From Eutreptiella sp. 'Long Island Sound 2002' (lineage: Eukaryota > Euglenozoa > Euglenophyceae > Eutreptiales > Eutreptiaceae), in contig OZ038397.1 of the NCBI GenBank assembly GCA_964036045.1, positions 25,135,342 to 25,199,341 on the forward strand: a stretch of DNA of 64,000 bases, in the 5' to 3' direction. Shown here piece by piece: positions 51,901 through 62,600 of this stretch. Below the pieces are notes generated by a model. The model had not been told where the DNA came from. It saw only the letters and a list, made by a program, of their open reading frames with translations, and searched no databases. A program made the position numbers and the translations under genes. Every line of letters starts with the position of its first letter. The stretch's first letter is position 1.

Positions 51901-54900
51901 CGTGCATTTTTGGCAAAATTTCTCTGCGCACTAAATCGAAGAGCATGAAATTCCGGATTCGATGAGCCGAAGTACCGCGCGTTTTTACGCGGCTAGCCCG
52001 AGTTATCGCCATTTTAGACGCCCCGACCGGCCACCACCGGGCAGAGTTTTCAAGCCGAAAACGGCCCGACACGGCATTAAATTGAGATTTTCCGGGGCTA
52101 CGTGCATTTTTGGCAAAATTTGTCGGCGGACTAAATCGAAGAGCATGAAATTCCGGATTCGATGAGCCGAAGTACCGCCGTTTTGACGTGGCTAGCCCTA
52201 GTTATGGCCCTTTTGGACGCCCGACCGGCCACCGCCGGGCAGAGTTTTCAAGCCGAAAACGGCCCAAAACGGCAATAAATTGCGATTTTCCGGGGCTACG
52301 TGCATTTTTGGCCAAATTTGTCCGCGGACTAAATCGAAGAGCATGAAATTCCGGATTCGATGAGCCGAAGTACCGCGCGTTTTGACGCGGCTAGCCCGAG
52401 TTATGGCCATGTTGGACGCCCGACCGGCCACCGCCGGGCGGAGTTTTCAAGCCGAAAACGGCCCAAAACGGCAATAAATTGCAATCTCCCGGGGCCAGGT
52501 GCATTTTTGGCCAAATTTGTCCGCGGACTAAATCGAAGAGCATGAAATTCCGGATTCGATGAGCCGAAGTACCGCGCGTTTTTACGCGGCTAGCCCGAGC
52601 TATGGCCATTTCAGACGCCCCAACCGACTACCACCGGGCAATGTTTTCAAGCCGAAAACGGCCCGACACGGCATTAAATCGAGATTTTCCGGGGGTACTT
52701 GCATTTTTGGCAAAATTTGTCGGCGGACTAAATCGAAGAGCATGAAATTCCGGATTCGATGAGCCGAAGTACCGCGCGTTTTTACGCGGCTAGCCCGAGT
52801 TATCGCCATTTTAGACGCCCCGACCGGCCACCACCGGGCAGAGTTTTCAAGCCGAAAACGGCCCGACACGGCATTAAATTGATATTTTCCGGGGCTACGT
52901 GCATTTTTCGCCAAATTTGTCGGCGGACTAAATCGAAGAGCATGAAATTCCGGATTCGATGAGCCGAAGTACCGCCGTTTTGACGTGGCTAGCCCTAGTT
53001 ATGGCCATTTTGGACGCCCGACCGGCCACCGCCGGGCAGAGTTTTCAAGCCGAAAACGGCCCAAAACGGCAATAAATTGTGATTTCCCGGGGCTACGTGC
53101 ATTTTTGGCAAAATTTGTCTGCTGACTAAATCGAAGAGCATGAAATTCCGGATTCGATGAGCCGAAGTACCGCGCGTTTTTACGCGGCTAGCCCGAGCTA
53201 TGGCCATTTTAGACGCCCCGACCGGCCACCACCGGGCAGAGTTTTCAAGCCGAAAACGGCCCGACACGGCATTAAATTGAGATTTTCCAGGGGTACTTGC
53301 ATTTTTGGCAAAATTTGTCGGCGGACTAAATCGAAGAGCATGAAATTCCGGATTCGATGAGCCGAAGTACCGCCGTTTTGACGTGGCTAGCCCGAGTTAT
53401 GGCCATTTTGGACGCCCGACCGGCCACCGCCGGGCAGAGTTTTCGAGCCGAAAACGGCCCAAAACGGCAATAGATTGAGATTTCCCGGGGCTATGTGCAT
53501 TTTGGGCAAAATTTGTCGGCGGACTAAATCGAAGAGCATGAAATTCCGGATTCGATGAACCGAAGTACCGCGCGTCTTGACGCGGCTAGCCCGAGTTATG
53601 GCCATTTTGGACGCCCCGACCGGCCACTGCCGGACGGCGTTTTCAAGCCGAAAACGGCCCAAAACGGCAATAAATCACGATTTCCCGGGGCTACGTGCAT
53701 TTTTGGCCAAATTTGTCCGTGGACTAAATCGAACAGTATGAAATTCCGGAATCGATGAGCCGAAGTACCGCGCGTTTTGACGCGGCTAGCCCGAGTTATG
53801 GCCATTTTGGACGCCCGACCGGCCACCGCCGGGCAGAGTTTTCAAGCCGAAAACGGCCCGACACGGCAATAAATTGCGATTTCCCGGGGCTACGTGCATT
53901 TTTGGCAAAATTTGTCGGCGGACTAAATCGAAGAGCATGAAAATCCGGATTCGATGAGCCGAAGTACCGCGCGTTTTGACGCGGCTAGCCCGAGTTATGG
54001 CCATTTTAGACGCCCGACCGGCCACCGCCGTGCGGCGTTTTCAAGCCGAAAACGGCCCGACACGGCAATAAATTGCGATTTCCCGGGGCTACGTGCATTT
54101 TTGGCCAAATTTGTCGGCGGACTAAATCGAAGAGCATGAAATTCCGGATTCGATGAGCCGAAGTACCGCGCGTTTTGACGCGGCTAGCCCGAGTTATGGC
54201 CATTTTGGACACCCGACCGGCCACCGCCGGGCGGAGTTTGCAAGCCGAAAACGGCCCGACACGGCAATCAATCGTGATTTCCCGGGGCCAGGTGCATTTT
54301 TGGCCAAATTTGTCGGCGCACTAAATCGAAGAGCATGAAATTCCGGATTCAATGAGCCGAAGTACCGGGCGTTTTGACGCGGTTAGCCCGAGTTATGGCC
54401 ATTTTGGACGACCGACCGGCCACCGCCGGGCAGAGTTTTCAAGCCGAAAACGGCCCGACACGGCAATAAATTGCGATTTCCCGGGGCTACGTGCATTTTT
54501 GGCAAAATTTGTCGGCGGACTAAATCGAAGAGCATGAACTTCCGGAATCGATGAGCCGAAGTACCGGGCGTTTTGACGCGGTTAGCCCGAGTTATGGCCA
54601 TTTTGGACGCCCGACCGGCCACCGCCGGGCAGAGTTTTCAAGCCGAAAACGGCCCAAAACAGCAATAGATTGAGATTTCCCGGGGCTACGTGCATTTTTG
54701 GCCAAATTTGTCCGGGGACTAAATCGAAGAGCATGAAATTCCGGATTCGATGAGCCGAAGTACCGCGCGTTTTGACGCGGCTAGCCCGAGTTATGGCCAT
54801 TTTAGACGCCCGACCGGCCACCGCCGGGCGGAGTTTTCAAGCCGAAAACGGCCCAAAACAGCAATAAATTGCGATTTCCCGGGGCTACGTGCATTTTTGG

Positions 54901-55190
54901 CAAAATTTGTCCGCGCACTAAATCGAAGAGCTTGAAATTCCGGATTCGATGAGCCGAAGTACGGCGCGTTTTGACACCGCTAGCCCGAGTTATGGCCATT
55001 TTAGACGCCCGACCGGCCACCGCCGGGCGGAGTTTTCAAGCCGAAAACGGCCCAAAACGGCAATCAATCGTGATTTCCCGGGGCTACGTGCATTTTTGGC
55101 AAAATTTTCCCACGGACCAAATCGAAGAGCATGAAATTCGGGATTGGATGAGCCGAAGTACCTCACGTTTTGACGCAGCTAACGCGAGTT
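45976..55190. repeat. 199/200-bp satellite array, about 46 monomers
   Basis: Head-to-tail monomers with a period of 199 bp (for example 46589, 46788, 46987, 47186) or 200 bp in a variant subtype (48174, 48374, 48574). The 200-bp subtype has GACGCCCCGACCGGCCACCA and GACACGGCATTAAATT. Each monomer has short open frames on both strands that merely repeat with the unit. A higher-order pattern is visible: the block at about 47437-48770 recurs at about 48825 and again, shorter, at about 50020. Confidence 0.96.
46109..46312. other. About 204-bp non-satellite insert inside a monomer
   Basis: Satellite sequence is interrupted after AATAAATT and resumes at GCGATTTCCCGGGGCCAGG. The inserted DNA has no match elsewhere in the window. 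Its length is close to one monomer. Confidence 0.7.
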
Positions 55191-55781
55191 ATGGCCTGGG
55201 CGAACGACATGGGGGGCGGGGGGTACCGCACTGGAGAGCTCTCTGGTTTACGCGTGTGAACTCTGGGTCTTTGCCACGTGCCCCGCATTGCGGGGATCCA
55301 CTGTATCGTATGCTGGAGTCGCCCATGTTTCCAAGAACTGTCTTGAGTACTCTGAAGATCTTCCGGAGTCAGCCCCCCCCCCCCCCCCCAAAGGTATCGC
55401 ACCAGTTGCCAGGTTTCACAGCCAATCAGTGGCTACGTCATGCTTTTGTCGGGCAGGATAGAGGATTGCATTTGATTTCACTTTGCCCTGTCTGTATTTG
55501 TGCTGCCCCGAGGCAAGATTGCATGCTGAAGGCACTTGGAGAAAATTCTTTCAATGGTGGCCTCCTGAACCCCAACATGTATACCGACAAGTATCAAAAT
55601 GGTCAGCGCGATGTGGCGATTATTTTGAAGTATATTGCTGTTACAGTTTTTTCCTTTGGTGTGTCGAGAGCCACCAGATATTCGAGCCCTGAGGAGTGGG
55701 AGAGGTTCCCCAAAGGGGCTCTCCCCCCCAGACCCCCCCCCCCCCAACTCCTGTGCTGTCTTGTTTGTGCACAGAGCAGTC
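55191..55781. other. Junction from satellite to cyclase gene
   Basis: Unique sequence with C runs at about 55374-55389 and 55732-55745. No recognised domain. TTGTGCACAG just before the cyclase ATG could be a splice acceptor, so part may be 5' exon or intron. Confidence 0.4.
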
Positions 55782-57345
55782 ATGTCAACTGGGATGACTC
55801 TCGTTCGTGATTACGGTGATACCGGGGACCGATGGCGATGGGCACGAGCATGGTACCACTACGGGGCAGAGAATCTCAGTTGGCCGGACGACGACGACGA
55901 CACGAAGACCAAGAACCTGATCATCTTCTGTGCCATGGTCCTGTTCCTGACCTTCACCATCCCCTGGACCGTGCTGTACCTCGTCCTGGGTCTGACGTGG
56001 ACGCTCCTCGTCACGGTCCCCTTGCCAGTCTCTTACGTCATCGGTCTTGTGCACATGTGGAGGACCAAGACGCCCCGACTCGCTCTGAACTGCCTCATCT
56101 ACGGGATCACATGGGCCACCGTGGTGCTGCTGATTTTGTTCGGGGCGGGGGCCGGAGGCGCCGGGATCATGGGGCCCGCCCACATCGCTCCCCTTGTCTC
56201 TCTCGTGTTGGGCAAGAGGGTGAGAGAGAGCTCGTGCCTCGTCGTCTTCATCATCGCGATCAGCCTGGTCTTCTGCGTCCTGGAGCAGACGGTGGGGCCG
56301 GAGCGCCTCACCCCGAAGCTGCTGGCGTTCCCCGACCCCTGGTACGCCACCTTTGCCTGGATGCACCCCAACATCGGCGGGGGCTGTTCCTACCTCGTCA
56401 TGCTTCTCGCGGTCACGCAGCTGGAGAGCAGCAACCGCCGGTTGCTGGAGAAGCAGGTCCACCTGGAGGAGCTGAACGACAAGCTGAACAGGCAGCAGCA
56501 GAAGCTGCAGCTGGAGCAGCGTCTGGCCCAGAAGCTGATCTCCAACGTGTTCCCCGCGAAGGTGACGGGGACGCTGATCGACCTGTTCGAGCAGTGCGCG
56601 GAGTGCAAGCGGGCGGACGAGACGCACGTGGACGTCTCCAGACTCGAGCGCCGCAGGGCGACCGGGGCGCGGTACGAGCGCCGGGCTTCGGTGTTCGCCG
56701 GCCCCGAGCACCGCGCCCCCCCGACCGGGCCCGTCGGAGCCGACCGGGACCGGGTCGACAGCCTGAGCCTGCGGAGCGTGAGCAGCGGGCGCCTCAGCCT
56801 CGACCAGGGCCTGGACCCCCGCCTCCGCGACACCACGAACTCGGTCATCCAGCAGTTCGCGCTGCGGCTCGCCCCGAAGTCGCACCCGCTGTCGGTGGTC
56901 CTGTTCGCAGACATCGTCGGGTTCACCACCGTGGCGTCGCGGACGGACGCCACCACGCTGGTGTACTTCCTGGACCGGCTGTTCGGGGACATCGACACGA
57001 ACTCGGTCATCCAGCAGTTCGCGCTGCGGCTCGCCCCGAAGTCGCACCCGCTGTCGGTGGTCCTGTTCGCAGACATCGTCGGGTTCACCACCGTGGCGTC
57101 GCGGACGGACGCCACCACGCTGGTGTACTTCCTGGACCGGCTGTTCGGGGACATCGACATGGCCTGCCAGGCCCAGCAGGTCGACAAGGTGAAGACGATC
57201 GGGGACTGCTACATGTGCGTGGGCTGGACCGAGCACCCCGGCGCCCACGCCGCCACGGCCCTGCGAGTCCTGCGGGTCGCGCGCGCGATGCACAGCACCA
57301 TCCACAACACGCTGCTGGACGAGCACCGGCTGCTTGTGCGCGCAG
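55782..57345 (+). CDS. Membrane adenylate cyclase (class III), exon 1
   Basis: First exon, 521 codons plus one base, of a predicted 635-aa enzyme. About six hydrophobic helices lie at roughly 40-225, followed by a coiled-coil linker (NRRLLEKQVHLEELNDKL, QQQKLQLEQRLAQK) and the start of a class III cyclase domain. FADIVGFT holds the first metal-binding Asp. KVKTIGDCYM has the second metal Asp and a Lys in the adenine-selecting position, so ATP to cAMP is predicted. A 54-residue block including FADIVGFT is exactly duplicated in tandem (56834-57157), which would disturb the fold. The exon is GC-rich. ATG 55782 is the first in-frame Met of sensible context. Confidence 0.85.
56834..57157 (+). repeat. 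Exact 162-bp tandem duplication inside cyclase domain
   Basis: 56834-56995 and 56996-57157 are the same apart from the first base, in frame (54 codons), covering NSVIQQFALRL through LFGDID. Confidence 0.95.
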
Positions 57346-58390
57346 GCATGCCGCGCCCCCGTGCCGTTGCCCCTCCGCCGCCTGCTCTGAGCCCCCCGCC
57401 ACAACAGTGCCGTCGGCTGTCACATTGGCCCCGCCTCTCTCGATCCGCGCTCGTATCGCTCATTCCAATCGGGTTCCAAACTGATCGTTTGTTTCGGCCT
57501 CTTCCTCGGTCATCGTCCATCTAGACCCTCGTGGGACCCAGCGCAGCCCGCGGACCGCCCCCCCCCCCCAAACAACAGCTCCTTCCTGCCTCAGCCTGGG
57601 GCACATGCTTGTAGTCTCCATTGCTCTCACAAGGCCACTCCACAAGGGCCCCCAGGCCGCGCTTCACAACGGATAAAGATACTCCTCATCAAAGGAGGAC
57701 TGCAAACGAAATACGAGAACGCCCCCGCCCCCCCTCTCTTTCCCTGTCTCACCCTCTTGATTGCCCTCAGCGGTCCCATCGGATTCATTACCCATTACCC
57801 CTTGTTGTACGATCCTGTTGTTGCTACATTCAGCGGACGAATTGCTGGACTTATTGGTGCGTCTGCTGGAGTTCCCTGCTTGTTTTTCATTTTTGCTGAA
57901 CGGCAAACAGGATTCCCATCCCCGTCCACTTGTGGACATTCAAAATGCTCAGAAGGAAAAGGGGAAGTCAAAAATGCCCCAAAATCCCCCCAAAATTTGA
58001 CCCCCCCCCTCCTCCGGACCCCTTCTCCGCAGTGCTTGATCACAGTTGCAGCGGGAAATAGGACAGACAGTCAAGTTGCATGCAGGCAGTACCACGCCGC
58101 CGAATTAAGATATCATCTTCAGACGACCGGAAATCATGTGACATGTTGCAGATATGAAAGCGACTTGTGATGACAGATGAATGCATTGTGGTCCATCTTG
58201 ATTGATCACAGCATATCCCATTGGACATGAACACTGTTGCAGTTCGAACGATGATTGCGCCCTATCCGGACCCCCCTGCCCACACCACGGGGCCTGGGGC
58301 CCGGAACAGCACTGAACAGCCTCCCCCCCCCCACCCCCCTCATCATCTCCTGTCATCGCCTGACCCTTCCGCGCATCCCCTCCTCCTCAG
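57346..58390 (+). other. GC-AG intron of cyclase gene (1045 bp)
   Basis: Donor CAG/GCATGC at 57346 and acceptor TCCTCCTCAG ending at 58390. CAGGCATGC occurs at both ends, so the exact cut is ambiguous, but the GC-AG choice restores the conserved VRAGMHTG motif. It contains C/G runs and no supported gene. Confidence 0.72.
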
Positions 58391-58734
58391 GCATGCACAC
58401 CGGGACGGTGGTGAGCGGCATCATCGGCAAGACCAAGTTTACCTTCGACATCTGGGGCGACGCCGTGAACCTTGCGTCGCGCATGGAGAGCACCGGGGTG
58501 CCGGGCGCCACGCAGGTCAGCGGGGACGTCTACGAAGTCCCGAAGGACCTTGATGAGCCCCTGCTCCCCCGGGGCCTAGTGGAGGTCAAGGGGAAAGGCA
58601 AAGTGCAGACCTACATCGATCCGGCATTTGAGCCCCCGCCGGATCCTCTGGTCAACGCAGAGCCCTTGACCCTGCGCAGGCCCAATGTTGTCGATGTTCT
58701 GGCTGAGTTGGTGCACGGCGCCATCGACACCTGA
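58391..58734 (+). CDS. Membrane adenylate cyclase (class III), exon 2
   Basis: Completes the catalytic domain: GMHTGTVVSGIIGKTKF, then FDIWGDAVNLASRMESTG with the purine-contacting Asp and the transition-state Asn and Arg. The end matches the usual cyclase terminus (VEVKGKGKVQTYID). Together with exon 1 all six catalytic positions (two metal Asp, Lys, Asp, Asn, Arg) are present, so homodimeric adenylate cyclase activity is plausible. It is followed by a tail of about 38 residues. Stop TGA at 58732-58734. Confidence 0.85.
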
Positions 58735-59661
58735 CCGGCCTTTTCCCAGTGGAGGGGGAAGCAGGCCAGGGGCAGGGATGCATTAGAACAGGAGGGACCT
58801 CAGAGGAGGCTCCAGAGGCGCTCAGACAGGCGGTTGGAGGGGGTTGCCAAAGCGGTTGGGGGCGGTTACTGTCGGTTACAACTGCCATTGAAGCTGGCAT
58901 TTGCCGTCAGGGAGACAGTGGCTGGGCATAGGCTGGGCGCTTTGGAGGGGGGAGGGGGTACCTCCCCCCTTCCATTGCATCCCTGCGGCCAGGGGTCTTC
59001 TTTGTGTTTGCAGTCCACGCGTTTCTGCACTGTTTTGGGCATTCCTTGTTCACTACGGGGGACTGGCGCGACCGTGCACGCCGCGTGCTGCGCAGGCTTC
59101 TCCGTCTTAGTTCTGACCAAAGTGCAGTGTTGCACTTGTTCTGGGGGGATGCTTTTGCCCAGTCCCAATCCACAGCGGTCCGTCTTCAGAGTGACCATCA
59201 CAGTGGGATTGCAAACTACAGCTCGGCGGTGCATGCCTTGAGTCGTTTTATGCACCAGGGCGTGGATGTGAGTGTGTTAGGCTTAATGGTTGAATGATGT
59301 GACGTATGTTTCTGTTACCGTTGAATGCAGATAACATTTCTGTCACTGATAGCATGGCAATGAATGATACGCTGAGGCTGATGCGGACATGTGTGATAGA
59401 CCTGATGCCCAGGCGAACATGAAGCTGAGTCAGCATAGATGTGATAATGCTGTGGTTGCTCATGTGACAAGTGCTTGATAGTGTCGCTGTTGCGTTGTAT
59501 GTCGACCCATAGAATGTATGAAGAAGTGCTCATGGCGTCCTCTATGTGGGCCCCAAGGCATGCGATTGGAAATGGTGTGATGCTTGAGGCAATGGACGTG
59601 AAACTGAAGGTGATTGTACATGATGTGCAGGTTGAGACTGTTGCTGACAAATTTGTGCTGT
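58735..59661. other. Region downstream of cyclase
   Basis: No supported gene. Several frames are open on both strands but have Cys/Trp-rich, non-gene-like translations. Confidence 0.4.
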
Positions 59662-62600
59662 GTGCTGCAGGGGTCTGTTGAACCGCCTGTGTGCATCTGT
59701 GTTCCTCCTCAACCACCCTTACCTCACCCACTATGCTTGCATTGAAAGTGGGATGGCCCGCTGAAATGCAGCACTTCTTTGCGCACGGGCCGCACTTCCT
59801 TGTGCACGGGCAGCACTTCTTTGCGCACCGGCAGTACTTCTTTGCGCACGGGCAGCACTTCTTTGCGCACGGGCAGCACTTCCTTGCGCACGGGCAAACG
59901 AGCCATTTAATGGAGGAGCCTGGGGCAGCCATTTGCATCATGGACATCGCTGTGCAGGTTGATTTTCCATGTGCCCGGAATCAGCCTTCACTGTCTGATC
60001 ATGAGGTATTGTGCCAGGCACTGGTGTTTCTGACATCCCTTTGAAATTGCATTTTTGCAAAATTCACGTCCACATTGTAGTTGTATTAAATGCCCTGTGG
60101 CTGTGACGTTGTTATCCAAGAGCATATGCAATTGCCAAGTGGCATGTAGACGCAATTTGAAGGACACGGGCATTAGAGATGACGAAAACAGATGCCTTCT
60201 GGAGCACCCTGTGGTGCGCCGGAGCGCCTTTACCTCGCTGCTGCTGAGGAATTTCCGGAAGGGGATGGAGGTGGCGTACTCCGAACTTGGTATCGCCAAG
60301 GAGATGGAGTCCATACCACACCAGTGATTCGCTGGTTTCAGCCCATCCGTAGTATTTCTCGACCCGCAACAATGCTTCTCTGCCATTGGCTTCCAGTGGG
60401 ACCTCAGGCCCCGTTGGAAGGGGTATAGAAAACCCTGCCCCCGATGCTTAAGGCCATGGTGAGTTAGGAACAGGGTCTGAGAATACGGTGGTAGAAGTCT
60501 GAGGTCCTACAGCAGACATCTTTTGATGAGTGTGTTTACGTCTCTCATCTCTTGGCACACCTGTGTGTATATTTTTTCTTTTTCAATTACCTACCCCTCA
60601 CCCACGATCGTTTGCAAATGGGTATCGCCTACTGGAGTGCATTTCAGGGATCCATGACTTGGTGGTGCACGATGACGCAACGAAGGATTCAGTGGAGGAG
60701 CCTGGGGCAGCCATTTGCGCAGAAAAGGGCCCACTGCACCTCAGGTGCCACGCTACTGAACACCTGCACACATACACGGGGAATAGTAGCACAATATGCT
60801 GAAGAACAGGGCACACGAGTAGCTCTAGGCTTCGTTCTCAGCCTATCCCACTCATGCAGCCTGACAGTTACCATGCTGACTCTTAGGTGTCGTATGGAGG
60901 CTGTTGCGAGGCTGTCTGAACAGTGCCACGATGAACACAACGTGGTCATTTGGACACGAGGCGACTGTTATTGCTGGTGTGCTGTTACCGTGATGATTGT
61001 AGGGGCGTACTGTTGCTCAAGGGGTGGCTGGTGTACTTCTATTGCACTCTTGAAGACGTTGTGAATGGCATCCCTGCTCGTTCTTTTTTGCTTTGCACAT
61101 GTACTGCACTCATTCTGCGGTAGTGTTGTTTTGCTTGAGTCCCCTCATTTACTGCTGCATTCTGCCTTCCCATCAATTTTCCCTTGTCAGTAGATCCATT
61201 GGTGATTGGGCACACACTCGGCCTCCGGGTCTGGATATATATATCTTGCTGACTCACCTCGACACACCGTGCGCCCAGCCACTCCCCAATCAATCCCCTG
61301 GCACACCCATTTGGTGGATTGGTGAACAACCCTGTAGTCATGTGGCACCCCCATCTTCCTTTTGAACGGCGGATGAGGCCTGCATTTTTTACTCTGCAAA
61401 GGTGCTGTGATGTGTCTCCTGTGCTGTACGCACAGTGCATGCAGAGCCATTTCCCTGCATCTGTAAATGCTTGAACACACACAAGCCCGCTGTTCATCAC
61501 TCCTGTCCTCCCAAGCCACAGCGTTCCGCTTCAGAGTCTGCTGCAGGGGTCTGTTGAGCCGCCTGTGTGCATCTGTGTTCCTCCTCAACCACCCTTACCT
61601 CACCCACTATGCTTGCATTGCAAGTGGGATCGCCTGCTGAAATGCACTGGGGGTTTCATGGGGCACTTGGTTGTGCACCATGAGGAAACGACCCATTCAA
61701 TGGAGGAGCCTGGGGCAGCCATTTGCATCATGGACATCGCTGTGCAGGTTGGTTTTCGATGTACCGGAGATCAGCCTTCACTGTCTGATTATGAGGTATT
61801 GTGCCAGGCACTGGTGTTTCTGACATCCCTTTGAAATTGCATTTTTGCAAAATTCACGTCCACATTGTAGTTGTATTAAATGCCCTGTGGCTGTGACGTT
61901 GTTATCCAAGAGCATATGCAATTGCCAAGTGGCATGTAGACGCAATTTGAAGGACACGGGCATTAGAGATGACGAAAACAGATGCCTTCTGGAGCACCCC
62001 GTGGTGTGTCGGAGCGCCTTTCCCTCGCTGCTGCTGAGGAATTTCCGGAAGGGGATGGAGGCGGCGTACTCCGAACTTGGTATCGCCAAGGAGATGGAGT
62101 CCATACCACACCAGTGATTCGCTGGTTTCAGCCCATCCGTAGTATTTCTCGACCCGCAACAATGCTTCTCTGCCATTGGCTTCCAGTGGGACCTCAGGCC
62201 CCGTTGGAAGGGGTATAGAAAACCCTGCCCCCGATGCTTAAGGCCATGGTGAGTTAGGACCAGGGTCTGAGAATACGGTGGTAGAAGTCTGAGGTCCTAC
62301 AGCAGACATCTTTTGATGAGTGTGTTTACGTCTCTCATCTCTTGGCACACCTGTGTGTATATTTTTTCTTTTTCAATTACCTACCCCTCACCCACGATCG
62401 TTTGCAAATGGGTATCGCCTACTGGAGTGCATTTCAGGGATCCATGACTTGGTGGTGCACGATGACGCAACGAAGGATTCAGTGGAGGAGCCTGGGGCAG
62501 CCATTTGCACAGAAAAGGGCCCACTGCACCTCAGGTGCCACGCTACTGAACACCTGCACACATACACGGGGAATAGTAGCACAATATGCTGAAGAACAGG

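Noticed and set aside
45976-55190. Dozens of 60-107-codon frames in the 199-bp satellite
   Set aside because: They recur once per monomer on both strands and diverge with the DNA; no sign of protein constraint.
32943-55190. CRISPR array
   Set aside because: Units of 190-200 bp are head-to-tail without short repeats and unique spacers; this is satellite DNA in a eukaryotic scaffold.
55785-57404. 539-codon minus-strand frame opposite the cyclase
   Set aside because: Antisense of a GC-rich gene; Arg/Gln/Asp-rich translation without domains, while the plus strand has a full cyclase.
59315-59947. 210-codon minus-strand frame with Cys heptads
   Set aside because: Depends on the minisatellite; the same frame is not kept in the other units.
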